This document shows, piece after piece, positions 53,221-62,673 of a stretch of DNA of 64,000 nucleotides (position 1 is the stretch's first letter; every line of letters starts with the position of its first letter). The stretch spans positions 186,001-250,000 of the forward strand of contig NZ_FOYX01000003.1 in the NCBI RefSeq assembly GCF_900112245.1. The letters run 5' to 3'. Position numbers and translations under genes: made by a program. The notes below the pieces were generated by a model. The model was not told where the DNA came from and ran no database searches. It worked only from the letters and a program-made list of their open reading frames with translations. The DNA comes from Maribacter stanieri (GTDB lineage Bacteria; Bacteroidota; Bacteroidia; Flavobacteriales; Flavobacteriaceae).

Positions 53221-54081
53221 CTATTGCTGACTTTGAACCATTACTGTGTGCGTGGTTTTATTTTGTCCTCCAGTATGTATAATACCCTTTAAGGGTGAGC
53301 AATCATTATAATCTTTTCCATGGCATACTTTAATATGATTTGTGTTTGCCAAAATATTATTGGTTGGGTCAAAACCTTTCCAGCCAATACCAGGAATATA
53401 GCATTCTACCCAAGCATGCATTTGAGAGTCGCCCATATAACCACTGTTTTGATTCAGATAACCAGATACATATCTTGTGGGTATACCGTTTGTTCTTGCC
53501 AACGCACAGAATAAATGTGCAAAATCTTGGCAAACCCCTTGTTTATTCAATAGCAAATCTTTTAATAGTGTACCTACTTTGGTAACGCCGGTTTTAAATT
53601 GAATGAATTTATAAATCCAATGATTTAAATTTTCAAGATTTTGAAAAATAGAAACAGTAGTATCGAATTTATAAAGCAGATCTTGGATGCTATTTAATTT
53701 GGTATATATAGTTTGTTTTAAAAAACGCTCGTGAGTTATTTTAAAGTCGAAATGCTCTAGTTCATTGTATTCAACTGATAAGTCTGAATTTATATTAAAA
53801 TCATAAGGATCAATTTCTTCCTTCTTGAATTTGAATTTCGCTTCAAAAGAAATTTGCTTGAATTTTTTCTTCGGATGAACTCTTAAGGTCTTAAAGCCAA
53901 ACCCGTTAATAGAGAATTCAGTATTGGCATAAAGTGAATTGGAAAATTCAATTTGCACCTCATGTTGACTCTCGTTTTCAAAGGGAATTATTAAAAATTG
54001 CCAATGTGCATCATGTACCCAATCGTCATAAATATTTTCGGCCTTATACGTTACTTCAAAATCTCTTGGCATAGTCTTCAA
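53221..54081 (-). CDS. transglutaminase-like cysteine protease/ligase-family protein
   Basis: A 286-residue cytoplasmic protein (no signal peptide) of the bacterial transglutaminase-like family. An N-terminal beta domain (1-150) precedes the papain-like core with catalytic Cys in KQGVCQDFAHLF, His in GDSQMHAWVECYI and Asp in GFDPTNN, plus RYVSGYLNQ between them. It is the last gene of a three-gene set with the alpha-E and ATP-grasp genes, 20 nt after the alpha-E gene; this trio is conserved across bacteria and predicted to make or process a peptide or amide product. Enzymatic role unproven. Confidence 0.87.
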   Translation of the reverse strand: MKTMPRDFEVTYKAENIYDDWVHDAHWQFLIIPFENESQHEVQIEFSNSLYANTEFSINGFGFKTLRVHPKKKFKQISFEAKFKFKKEEIDPYDFNINSDLSVEYNELEHFDFKITHERFLKQTIYTKLNSIQDLLYKFDTTVSIFQNLENLNHWIYKFIQFKTGVTKVGTLLKDLLLNKQGVCQDFAHLFCALARTNGIPTRYVSGYLNQNSGYMGDSQMHAWVECYIPGIGWKGFDPTNNILANTNHIKVCHGKDYNDCSPLKGIIHTGGQNKTTHTVMVQSQQ

Positions 54082-54101
54082 AGATACCTTTTTTAACTTG
54101 T

Positions 54102-55049
54102 CTAATAGTTAAAAAACTCCTCATCTACCTTGTCACTAATGTCCACAAGACTTTTAAGAATATTCTCTATAAATGATTTAATATCCTTGTCTATTTCTTC
54201 AATGTATTTAAACTCATATTCAGACCTGACTCTGCCAATTAAAAAAGCAGTTGAATCTTTATTATATCGCTTTTCGGGGTTAAGCATCCTTACATGCTGG
54301 TTAACCTGATTTAAAGAGTTCATTACAGATCGCGGGCAATTTGGATTAAGAATTAGAAATTCTAAGGTAGAAATGCTTGTTGGGGTCTTTTTATAATATC
54401 TACGCATCATATCATAAGACTCTGCACATTTTAATAATGTTGTCCATTCGAAACTCTTACTGAACCTATCATTTTCCTCACCTTGAGAAAGCAATGCATC
54501 ATTGAATTTAGCATTGATCATTCTTGTAATTTGAGTGGCTCGCTCAATATTTATGCCCATTGAAATTACAGCATATGTAGCATCATGTAACAATGTTCCG
54601 CGTATTTTTCCTCTTAAGATATCTGTCATTTCAGCTACATGGGTTGTGAAATCATGCAATCCGTTCTTAACAAAAACATCTTTATTGTAATTGATTACGA
54701 AATGATAAAACTTGTTGATGGCCTCATAGAGTTCTGTTGAAATTAAATCTCGAGCACTATTGGCATTTTCCCTTGCGAATTTAATATTGTTGATAATTGA
54801 TGCGCCATAGGTTGGGTCCAACCCAATTTTATAAAGTACGTCTTCTTCTTTTAAAAATTTATCCGCATCTTCTTCTGGATCTCCTACCATAAATAGCATA
54901 GACCTTAGAACAAATTGTCGGTCTTGAGATTTAAGATTGGGTGCGTCTAAAGAAGAGAAATAATTTACGTTTAAATATCTTGCTACGTGTTCTGAACGTT
55001 CTATATAACGTCCCATCCAAAATAGGTTATTTGCTACTCTTGCTAACAT
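54102..55049 (-). CDS. alpha-E domain protein (DUF403)
   Basis: A 315-residue all-helical protein of the alpha-E family. It starts MLARVANNLFWMGRYIERSEHVARYLNVN, which is the family hallmark with the WMGRYIER core, and has helical blocks such as RGTLLHDATYAVISMGINIERATQITRMI. No catalytic residues are known. It is 9 nt from the ATP-grasp gene and 20 nt from the transglutaminase gene, in the usual order. Confidence 0.9.
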   Translation of the reverse strand: MLARVANNLFWMGRYIERSEHVARYLNVNYFSSLDAPNLKSQDRQFVLRSMLFMVGDPEEDADKFLKEEDVLYKIGLDPTYGASIINNIKFARENANSARDLISTELYEAINKFYHFVINYNKDVFVKNGLHDFTTHVAEMTDILRGKIRGTLLHDATYAVISMGINIERATQITRMINAKFNDALLSQGEENDRFSKSFEWTTLLKCAESYDMMRRYYKKTPTSISTLEFLILNPNCPRSVMNSLNQVNQHVRMLNPEKRYNKDSTAFLIGRVRSEYEFKYIEEIDKDIKSFIENILKSLVDISDKVDEEFFNY

Positions 55050-55058
55050 ATAGTTTCT

Positions 55059-56522
55059 TTATTTTTTTAGGACCCAAGTATCTTTAGATCCGCCTCCTTG
55101 AGATGAGTTTACAATTAAATTTCCCCTTTTTAAGGCTACACGTGTCAATCCACCCTTTAAAACAAATTCTTTGTCCTTTCCTAGAACCGTAAATGTTCTT
55201 AAATCAACATGTCGTTGTTCAAAAGATTCGGTGTCGTCTATATACGTAGGGTGCACCGATAAGGACATTATGGGTTGTGCAACATATTTTCTTGGACTTT
55301 CCTTAATTTCAGCTTTTACTTTTTCTATTTCAGCCTTGGTAAGAATATTTCCTATGGAAATTCCATAACCTCCAGCTTCATCAACTGGTTTAATAACAAG
55401 TTCATGAATATGTTCTAGCACGTATTTTAATTCGTCTGGTCTACCACAGTGATAGGTATGTACATTATTTAAAATAGGCTCCTCGTTAAGATAGTATTTA
55501 ATAATCTGAGGCATATAGGTATAAACAGCTTTATCATCTGCTACACCTGTACCTGGTGCATTGGCCAAAGTAACATTTCCTTTTTTATATGCGGCGAACA
55601 ATCCAGGGACTCCAAGAACGGAATCTGGATTAAATTCTAAAGGGTCAATAAATTGGTCGTCAACCCTTCTGTAAATAACATCTACTTTTTCTGGTCCTTT
55701 TATGGTTTTCATATAAACGAAATCATTCTCTACAAACAGATCACGACCTTCTACAAGTTCTACACCCATAGTTTTGGCTAAATAAGAATGTTCATAGAAA
55801 GCGGAATTGTACATACCTGGCGTAATAACTACAACGGTTGGTACATCTACACCCTTAGGCTTAACAGATTCCAATAGCTCTAATAAGTTTTCGGCATAAT
55901 TAGTTACTGTATGGGTTTGGTAGTGATTAAATACACCAAAGAGTGCTTTTTTAAGCGCAGTACGGTTACAAATAACATAACTTACTCCAGATGGGCACCT
56001 TATATTATCTTCAAGAACGTAATACTTGCCGTCTTTGTGTTTTATGACGTCTGTGCCAGAAATATGGTTGTAAATGCCACCTGGCGGATTTACACCGTTC
56101 ATTTGATCTAAGTAATTTGCAGAAGACGTAATTAAATCTATAGGTACAACCTTATCCTTTAGAATTTTCTTGTCATGATAAATATCCCAAAGAAATAAAT
56201 TAAGTGCTTTACTTCTTTGTATAGATCCTCTTTCTATAATATCCCATTCCTCTTGATCAATTATTCGAGGGAATAAATCGAACGGAAAAATCTTTTCCTG
56301 CACATTGTTTTCTCCATACACTTGAAAAGTAATTCCTTGATTGAAAAAAGAAGATTTGGCTTTATTGTTTAATGAAACATAGTCATTGATTGAATGTTCG
56401 CCGTAAAGGTTGAATAGCTTTTGATATACCTCCTTTATTTTTCCATTCTTATCATAGATTTCGTCAAATAAATCTGGATTTCTTTGATAAGAAGAAAATA
56501 TTTGATTTTCAATGTTGGTCAT
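55059..56522 (-). CDS. circularly permuted ATP-grasp protein (type 2, DUF404/DUF407)
   Basis: A 487-residue ATP-grasp relative. It starts at ATG 56522 (MTNIENQIFSSYQRNPDLFDE); an upstream in-frame ATG would add 15 uncharacteristic residues. Blocks include GVNPPGGIYNHISGTDVIKHKDGKYYVLEDN, CPSGVSYVI, TPGMYNSAFYEHSYLAK, VIYRRVDDQFIDPLEF, and IKPVDEAGGYGISIG, which corresponds to the ATP-binding grasp. The family is predicted to form an amide or peptide bond using ATP. It leads a three-gene set with alpha-E and transglutaminase proteins. Confidence 0.9.
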   Translation of the reverse strand: MTNIENQIFSSYQRNPDLFDEIYDKNGKIKEVYQKLFNLYGEHSINDYVSLNNKAKSSFFNQGITFQVYGENNVQEKIFPFDLFPRIIDQEEWDIIERGSIQRSKALNLFLWDIYHDKKILKDKVVPIDLITSSANYLDQMNGVNPPGGIYNHISGTDVIKHKDGKYYVLEDNIRCPSGVSYVICNRTALKKALFGVFNHYQTHTVTNYAENLLELLESVKPKGVDVPTVVVITPGMYNSAFYEHSYLAKTMGVELVEGRDLFVENDFVYMKTIKGPEKVDVIYRRVDDQFIDPLEFNPDSVLGVPGLFAAYKKGNVTLANAPGTGVADDKAVYTYMPQIIKYYLNEEPILNNVHTYHCGRPDELKYVLEHIHELVIKPVDEAGGYGISIGNILTKAEIEKVKAEIKESPRKYVAQPIMSLSVHPTYIDDTESFEQRHVDLRTFTVLGKDKEFVLKGGLTRVALKRGNLIVNSSQGGGSKDTWVLKK

Positions 56523-56716
56523 AGATATTCTTTTGTTAAAAGGTACATGATAAAAACCAATAAACAAATGTCATTTTTACAATAATCGGTAGTATTTTTC
56601 TTTATTCTATAATAATTCAATAGCTTTTTTAACAAGTATGGTATTTATAATTTAGTTCATGGTTACTGTTTTTCATTCGTTAGTTTTTCTATACTTTTAG
56701 GGAAAACTAATAGAGA

Positions 56717-59125
56717 ATGAGAAAGAATTATGTACTTCTAGTTGGGTTGGTAATACTGTCCTTTAATATGTTATCTGCTCAGTTCAGCGATAAGAAGAAA
56801 GATTTTGTAAAGTATGAGGGACTTTATGACTTTTACTATGATGAGAATACGGACAAGATTTATCTTGAAGTTGATAATTTAAATAAAGAATTTTTATACG
56901 TATACTCTTTAAGTAGTGGTATTGGTAGTAATGATATAGGCTTAGATCGAGGTCAATTAGGAGATGAGCAAGTAGTATTTTTTAAGAAAGCTGGTAACAA
57001 ACTATTGTTGGTTCAACCGAATATGAAATATAGGGCGATTACCGATAATGTATTAGAACGTAAATCTGTAGAGCAAGCTTTTGCTAAATCAGTTTTATTC
57101 GGTTTTCCTATTGTAGAAGAGAAAGGCGGTACGTATGTTATTGATATTACCGATTTTTTAATGCAAGATGCTCACGGTGTGTCTAACCGTTTAAAAAGAA
57201 CAGAGCAAGGTTCGTATAGCTTAGATAAATCTAAAAGTGCATTTGCATTAGATAGAACTAAAGCATTTCCTAAAAACGTGGAATTTGATGTTACCATGAC
57301 TTTTAAGGGTGAAGCAAAAGGAGCGTATATAAGAAGTGTATCCCCAAATGCTAATTTGGTTACTGTAGCTGAACACCATTCTTTTATAGAGTTGCCAGAT
57401 GATAAATATGAAAAACGTGTGTTTGACCCAAGATCAGGTTCTTCTCCCTTTAATTATTACGATTACGCAACGCCGGTAGAATCTAATATTTTAAAGCAAT
57501 TTATTAGAAGACACCGTTTAGAGAAAAAAGATCCAACAGCAGCAATTAGTGAAGCGGTTGAGCCAATTATTTATTATTTAGATAATGGTACGCCCGAACC
57601 TGTACGTTCTGCACTTTTAGAAGGTGGTCGTTGGTGGAACCAAGCTTTCGAAGCAATTGGCTATAAAGATGCTTTTCAATTAAAAATGTTACCAGACGAT
57701 GCTGATCCTTTAGATGTTCGCTATAATGTTATTCAATGGGTACACCGTTCAACCAGAGGATGGAGCTATGGTAGTAGTATAACCGACCCAAGAACTGGCG
57801 AGATCATGAAAGGTCATGTAAGTTTAGGTAGTTTAAGAATTCGTCAAGATTTCTTAATTGCCCAAGCATTAGTGAACAAGCCTTTTGCTGAGCGAGATGA
57901 TAACTATCAGCCAATGTTAGAAATGGCAATTGCCCGTATTCGTCAGCTATCAGCTCATGAAATCGGACATACTTTGGGTTTTGCACATAATTATGCGGCG
58001 AGTACGACTGATAAGTCATCGGTTATGGATTATCCGCATCCGCAGTTTTCATTAATAAATGGTGAAGTTGATTTTGCAAAAGCCTATGAAGTAGGAATAG
58101 GGGATTGGGATAAGGTTACAGTGGCTTATTCATATCAAAATTTTAATGACGGTGAAAATGAAAAAGAAGGTCTGAACAAAATTTTGGATAAAGCCAAGGC
58201 TGATGGACTACGTTATATTACAGATCAAGATGCACGGCCACAAGGTAGTGCCCATGTATTGGCTCATCTATGGGATAATGGAACTGATGTTAGTAAAGAA
58301 TTAAATGATATGCTGAAGCTGCGGAAAGTAGCTATAGCTAATTTTTCTGCAGATAATATTCAAGAAGGTACGCCGTATTCGGTTTTAGAAGATGTATTTG
58401 TACCACTTTATTTCTTTCATAGGTACCAGACGGAAGGTGTAGCGAAGGTTATAGGAGGGTTAGAATATAACTATGCCATAAAAGGTGATGGACAAGAAGT
58501 TGTTGCTATTGCAGATAAAGCAATGCAAGAAGAAGCGTTAAAAGTTGTTTTAAAGACTTTAGATGCAAATGAAATAGCAATACCTAAAGATAAATTAAGC
58601 TTGTTTCCACCACGTGCTTTTGGTACGCCTAGAACAAGAGAATCTATTAATGGTAAAACTGGAGTTTCTTTTGATGCGCTTTCTGCCGTTGAAACTGCCT
58701 CAGATATGACGTTGACGTTTTTATTACATCCAGAGAAAGCATCAAGATTAATTCAACAAAAAGCAATTGCTATAGATAATGTTGGTTTAGATGAGGTTTT
58801 AGATAAATTGATTGCAGCCACTATTAATAAGAAGCAGAAAGATGCTTATTTAAGTGAAGCCCAGACCATTATTAATTTTAGAGTGTTATTTCATATAATG
58901 AATTTGGCAGGGCATACAAACGTTCATCCGCAGGTAAATGCGATTGCTTCTCAAAAATTAAATGAGTTGAATATTCAATTGATTAAAGATTCTGGCTCAA
59001 ATGCAATTAGTGCAGAAATGGTTAAAAGAATTAAAACATTTAGAGAGCATCCAGAATTGTTCAAAGTAATACCTTCGCCTAAGATTCCTGATGGTTCGCC
59101 AATTGGAATGAGTTGTTTCCATTAA
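56717..59125 (+). CDS. exported zinc-dependent metalloprotease (DUF5117/DUF5118 type)
   Basis: An 802-residue exported protein. A signal peptide (1-21) is followed by DUF5118-like and DUF5117-like N-terminal domains (about 25-330), a zinc-metalloprotease core with SAHEIGHTLGFAHNYAA (about 414-430; HExxHxxGxxH, the metzincin pattern) and SVMDYPHPQ (Met-turn-like, about 436-444), and a helical C-terminal domain (500-800). It is probably an active periplasmic or surface peptidase. Function is unknown. Threonine aldolase starts 21 nt downstream. Confidence 0.88.
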   Translation: MRKNYVLLVGLVILSFNMLSAQFSDKKKDFVKYEGLYDFYYDENTDKIYLEVDNLNKEFLYVYSLSSGIGSNDIGLDRGQLGDEQVVFFKKAGNKLLLVQPNMKYRAITDNVLERKSVEQAFAKSVLFGFPIVEEKGGTYVIDITDFLMQDAHGVSNRLKRTEQGSYSLDKSKSAFALDRTKAFPKNVEFDVTMTFKGEAKGAYIRSVSPNANLVTVAEHHSFIELPDDKYEKRVFDPRSGSSPFNYYDYATPVESNILKQFIRRHRLEKKDPTAAISEAVEPIIYYLDNGTPEPVRSALLEGGRWWNQAFEAIGYKDAFQLKMLPDDADPLDVRYNVIQWVHRSTRGWSYGSSITDPRTGEIMKGHVSLGSLRIRQDFLIAQALVNKPFAERDDNYQPMLEMAIARIRQLSAHEIGHTLGFAHNYAASTTDKSSVMDYPHPQFSLINGEVDFAKAYEVGIGDWDKVTVAYSYQNFNDGENEKEGLNKILDKAKADGLRYITDQDARPQGSAHVLAHLWDNGTDVSKELNDMLKLRKVAIANFSADNIQEGTPYSVLEDVFVPLYFFHRYQTEGVAKVIGGLEYNYAIKGDGQEVVAIADKAMQEEALKVVLKTLDANEIAIPKDKLSLFPPRAFGTPRTRESINGKTGVSFDALSAVETASDMTLTFLLHPEKASRLIQQKAIAIDNVGLDEVLDKLIAATINKKQKDAYLSEAQTIINFRVLFHIMNLAGHTNVHPQVNAIASQKLNELNIQLIKDSGSNAISAEMVKRIKTFREHPELFKVIPSPKIPDGSPIGMSCFH

Positions 59126-59146
59126 TTCAATTTTTACAGTTTATCT

Positions 59147-60169
59147 ATGCAAATTAATCTTATCAGTGATACGGTAACTAAACCTACTGCAGGTATGCTA
59201 GACGCAATGATGTCGGCTGTTGTTGGTGATGATGTTTTTAAAGAAGATCCAACAGTTAATGCTTTAGAAGAAAAAGCAGCTAAACTATTTGGAATGGAAT
59301 CTGCGTTATTTTTTCCTAGTGGTACCATGACCAACCAAACTGCAATTAAATTGCACACCCAGCCTGGCGAGCAGTTAATTTGCGATAAGTATGCACATAT
59401 CTATAATTATGAAGGTGGCGGAGTAAGTTTTAATAGCGGTGTTTCTTGTAGGCTTGTAGATGGTGATAGAGGTACAATGACTGCATCTCAAGTTGCGTCT
59501 GTAATCAATCCTCCAGATTTTTATCATAGTCCATTAACAACTTTGGTATGTGTTGAAAATACTGCCAATAAAGGAGGTGGTACATGTTGGGATTTTAATG
59601 AGCTTAAAAATATTAGAAAAATTTGTGACGAGCATAAATTAGGGTACCATTTAGATGGTGCTCGTTTGTGGAATGCCATGGTCGAAAAAAATGAAACAGC
59701 ACTGCAATACGGTCAACTTTTCGATACAATTAGTGTTTGTTTAAGTAAAGGATTAGGTTGTCCTGTAGGTTCACTGCTTTTAGGAAGTAAAGAGCAAATG
59801 GATAAAGCTATTCGTATTCGTAAAATATTTGGTGGTGGTATGCGCCAATCTGGATTTTTAGCTGCAGCTGCAATTTATGCCTTAGATAATCACGTAGATA
59901 GATTGGCAGAAGATCATAAAAAAGCGAAAGAAATTGGAAAAACGCTAGCTGCTAAATCATTTATAAAAAAGGTAGAACCTATTGAAACGAATATTGTCAT
60001 ATTTGAGATAGATGAAACTTTTATGACAAGTGATCAGTTCGTAAATAAATTGAAGGAAAAAGATATTCTGATTATTGGAATGGGGCAAGGTAAACTAAGA
60101 ATGGTTACTCATTTAGATTATACAGATGATATGCATGAAGAATTACTAAAACAATTACTGTCTATCTAG
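59147..60169 (+). CDS. ltaE: low-specificity L-threonine aldolase
   Basis: A 340-residue PLP-dependent fold-type-I enzyme that splits threonine or allo-threonine to glycine and acetaldehyde. Motifs include INLISDTVTKPTAGMLDAM, the GTMTNQTAIKLH phosphate region, YHLDGARLWNA and SVCLSKGLGCPVGSLLLG with the PLP lysine. Length is standard. Its stop overlaps the convergent YegP-like gene by 15 nt. Confidence 0.94.
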   Translation: MQINLISDTVTKPTAGMLDAMMSAVVGDDVFKEDPTVNALEEKAAKLFGMESALFFPSGTMTNQTAIKLHTQPGEQLICDKYAHIYNYEGGGVSFNSGVSCRLVDGDRGTMTASQVASVINPPDFYHSPLTTLVCVENTANKGGGTCWDFNELKNIRKICDEHKLGYHLDGARLWNAMVEKNETALQYGQLFDTISVCLSKGLGCPVGSLLLGSKEQMDKAIRIRKIFGGGMRQSGFLAAAAIYALDNHVDRLAEDHKKAKEIGKTLAAKSFIKKVEPIETNIVIFEIDETFMTSDQFVNKLKEKDILIIGMGQGKLRMVTHLDYTDDMHEELLKQLLSI

Positions 60170-60481
60170 TTTTGTTACTTTATCAATACTATTAGAAATA
60201 TTTAAAATTCCATTTTCCATACCGGCTTCAGAGGAGTACAATCCACTGGAGCCTATTATTTTTCCAAAAGAATTTTTTAATTCTACAAGAAACTTACCAT
60301 CGGTGTTTGTTCTACGTTCAAAGAATTTTCCGTTGGAATCTTTTAGCGCCTTAATATCTTTTAAAGTCTTATCTAGCTCATTTTCACTGGTAAAGGTTAT
60401 ACTTTCCAATAAAGTTTTACCATTATTAGACTTCAGCATAAACTGAAATGACCCTCCCTCTTTTTTATTGATTTTAATCAT
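60155..60481 (-). CDS. YegP-like DUF1508 protein
   Basis: A 108-residue protein with two tandem DUF1508 repeats: GSFQFMLKSNNGKTLLES...ALKD and FFERRTNTDGKFLVELKNSFGKIIGSSGLYSS. Small beta-hairpin protein of unknown function, cytoplasmic, upregulated under stress in some bacteria. It overlaps the 3' end of the threonine aldolase gene by 15 nt. Confidence 0.85.
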   Translation of the reverse strand: MIKINKKEGGSFQFMLKSNNGKTLLESITFTSENELDKTLKDIKALKDSNGKFFERRTNTDGKFLVELKNSFGKIIGSSGLYSSEAGMENGILNISNSIDKVTKLDRQ

Positions 60482-60664
60482 ATCATTAAAGATAATTAAT
60501 TATTTCTCTGCTTTTTAGTGACTTTTCAATTAATACTGTGTCTTAATCATTGAGGCAGTTGTTGAGGTTTCAAAATAAACTTTATCTCTTGGCTGAAACG
60601 ACAAACTCAAATGTTCAAACAAATAAATATAAATAACCAATTATTAATTTTAAACACTATCAAA

Positions 60665-61765
60665 ATGAAAAAAGTATTATTTCTAGCAGTTGCATTCACA
60701 GCTTCTTTTGCAATGGCACAAGATTTGCCATCAAACCCAGAACCTGGTAAATGTTATGTACGTTGTACCACTCCTGATGTTTATGTAAATGAAGTAACTA
60801 CCGTTACAACTAATCCTTCTTATAAAGTTTTAAAGACGGTTCCTGCTACTTTTAAAACGGTTACAGAGCGTGTACTAGTAAGACCAGAAGAAAAAGTTCT
60901 TACAGTTGTTCCTGCAAAGTGGGGTACTGAAACTGTAACTTATGTATCTAAAGGTGGAGGAAACTCTTTACAGGTTATACCTGCTTCTTTTGCTCCAAGT
61001 ACACAAACTTTAGAAATTAAGCCGGCTTACGCACAATGGGAATTGGGTGTTGCAGCTCCTGATTGTGAGTCAGGTAATCCAGATGATTGTAGATACTGGT
61101 GTTACAAAGGTTATCCTGCACAATTTGAAACAGTTTCAACTCAAGTTCTTGCAAATGCCGCTTCTACAACTAGTACTCCATTAGGTTCTAAAAATGGTTC
61201 GTATACTAAATCAGTATTAATTTCTCCTGCTACTGTAGTTGAAAAAATTATTCCTGCTGAATACAGAGAAATTACTAAAACAGTTTTAGATAAAGATGCT
61301 TACACAGTTGAGGAATTAGTTCCTGCAAAAACTACTACTATCTCTAAAGAAGTTTTAAAAGAAAAAGGTGGTTTAACTACTTGGAAAGAAGTAGAATGTG
61401 CTTTAGTTGAGTACCAAGCTTTACCTATCAATTGGGAGTCTGGTAGCGCAACGTTAACTGCAGAAGCTAGAAACTTAATCGATAACAGATTGTTGCCGGT
61501 ATTGGCTCAAAACCCTGGAGTAAAAGTTGAATTAGCTTCTCATACAGATTCTCAAGGTGGTGCAGCTTCTAACCAAGATCTTTCAGAAAGAAGAGCTAAA
61601 GCAGTTGCAGATTACTTAATTACTAAAGGTGTTAACTCAAGTCTTTTAGTAGCAAATGGTTACGGTGAAACTAAATTATTAAACAGATGTAAAGATGGTG
61701 TTTCTTGTACAGCAAGAGAGCATGCAGTAAACAGAAGAACTCAATTTAGATTAATCAATAACTAG
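60665..61765 (+). CDS. OmpA family protein with N-terminal PAxY-type repeats
   Basis: A 366-residue exported protein: signal peptide (1-18, ending FAMAQ; start ATG 60665), a long N-terminal part built of short repeats around a Pro-Ala-x-aromatic motif (VPATFKTVTERVLVRPEEK, VPAKWGTETVTYV, IPASFAPSTQTLEIKPAYAQWE, IPAEYREITKTVLDKDAY, VPAKTTTISKEVL), two Cys-rich spots (PDCESGNPDDCRYWCYKG), and an OmpA C-terminal domain (about 250-366) with HTDSQGGAASNQDLSERRAKAV and NRRTQFRL that binds peptidoglycan. The repeats probably make a stalk or surface-exposed part. Confidence 0.85.
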   Translation: MKKVLFLAVAFTASFAMAQDLPSNPEPGKCYVRCTTPDVYVNEVTTVTTNPSYKVLKTVPATFKTVTERVLVRPEEKVLTVVPAKWGTETVTYVSKGGGNSLQVIPASFAPSTQTLEIKPAYAQWELGVAAPDCESGNPDDCRYWCYKGYPAQFETVSTQVLANAASTTSTPLGSKNGSYTKSVLISPATVVEKIIPAEYREITKTVLDKDAYTVEELVPAKTTTISKEVLKEKGGLTTWKEVECALVEYQALPINWESGSATLTAEARNLIDNRLLPVLAQNPGVKVELASHTDSQGGAASNQDLSERRAKAVADYLITKGVNSSLLVANGYGETKLLNRCKDGVSCTAREHAVNRRTQFRLINN

Positions 61766-62179
61766 TATTTAGTACATTGAAATTATAAAGGGCTTACATA
61801 AGTAAGCCCTTTATTTGTACACATGTTTTAAATGGTAATCAATTATTGTGTAAAATTAAGACATTAGTGTTCTTGTTCTATATACTTGATCCTATTGATT
61901 AATAATAATGTAATGATAGCTATTCTAGCGGGGAAATGTCATGGCTTATAAAGCACATCTTTTACAAAAGTGATGTTGTTATTAGCTGGTAACTGTTTAT
62001 ATGGAACAAATAGTAGTATTAAACGTAGTTTAGGCATATTATGAATTATGCATTGGTACATGGTTTTAATTACAGTTTGAATGAATTATAATCAGTTAAA
62101 TTTTTAAAAATAAAACTCTAAATCAAAAAGAGGGCTTACCTATTGTAAGCCCTCTTTTTATTCGTTAAACTAAATTAGT
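61766..62179. other. 414-nt gene-free region flanked by two related terminators
   Basis: Terminator 1 (AAAGGGCTTAC, ATAA loop, GTAAGCCCTTT, 61787-61812) ends the OmpA gene. A second, AAGAGGGCTTAC / GTAAGCCCTCTT with a CTATT loop (62134-62160), stands 320 nt further and ends the thioredoxin-like gene on the minus strand, or a possible plus-strand RNA. Both share the 8-base arm GGGCTTAC. Between them I find no credible ORF: the longest in-frame ATG stretch is 18 codons. Confidence 0.6.
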
Positions 62180-62632
62180 CTATTTATTCTTTTCTAGTAG
62201 TTTAATATGTGAATCAATAACACCGTTCATACTATAGCCCGATAGTTGATCTAACTCTTTTCCTTTATCATCAATAACCTTTAGCAAAGGAAAAACTTTT
62301 TTCTTATTTAATTTGGTAAGCAATTCCTTGTTATGGGTCATTTGTTTTTCAGTCAACAAGTCTCTGTTTCTTGGAACATCAATATAAAGAAGAATGTAAT
62401 TGCTTGATAATTCTTGAAACTCACTTGTGTCAAACAAATCAGTTTTAAGCATTTTACAAGGTGGGCACCAATCGCTCCCTGTAAAATAAACGAGTACATT
62501 TTTATGTTGTTTTTTTGCTTTTGAAATAGCAGTATCATAATTAGTAAGCCATTTAGAATCATCTACGGTATTAAAATCTGCTTGTGCAGAAGCTAATAAC
62601 GGGATCATCAGAAAAAAAACAAAGTACTTCAT
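62180..62632 (-). CDS. exported thioredoxin-family protein
   Basis: A 150-residue protein: a signal peptide (MKYFVFFLMIPLLASAQAD, starting at ATG 62632; ATG 62638 is also possible) and a thioredoxin fold with FTGSDWCPPCKMLKTDLF, the CxxC pair (CPPC) near residue 55-58, and the cis-Pro region KKVFPLLKVIDD. The long linker and position of the CxxC are like those of periplasmic thioredoxin-7/DsbD-gamma-type proteins. It probably reduces or isomerises disulfides of exported proteins. YbaB lies upstream. Confidence 0.85.
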   Translation of the reverse strand: MKYFVFFLMIPLLASAQADFNTVDDSKWLTNYDTAISKAKKQHKNVLVYFTGSDWCPPCKMLKTDLFDTSEFQELSSNYILLYIDVPRNRDLLTEKQMTHNKELLTKLNKKKVFPLLKVIDDKGKELDQLSGYSMNGVIDSHIKLLEKNK

Positions 62633-62673
62633 AATCATTATTTTAAAGGTTAATTGCAAATAACCTGCCAATC

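Noticed and set aside
53320..53585. Two plus-strand frames inside the transglutaminase gene
   Set aside because: Both are antisense to a well-supported gene with a full catalytic set, and neither resembles a known protein.
61920..62000. Short ORFs in the gene-free interval after the OmpA gene
   Set aside because: The longest ATG frame I read is 18 codons and has no family resemblance.
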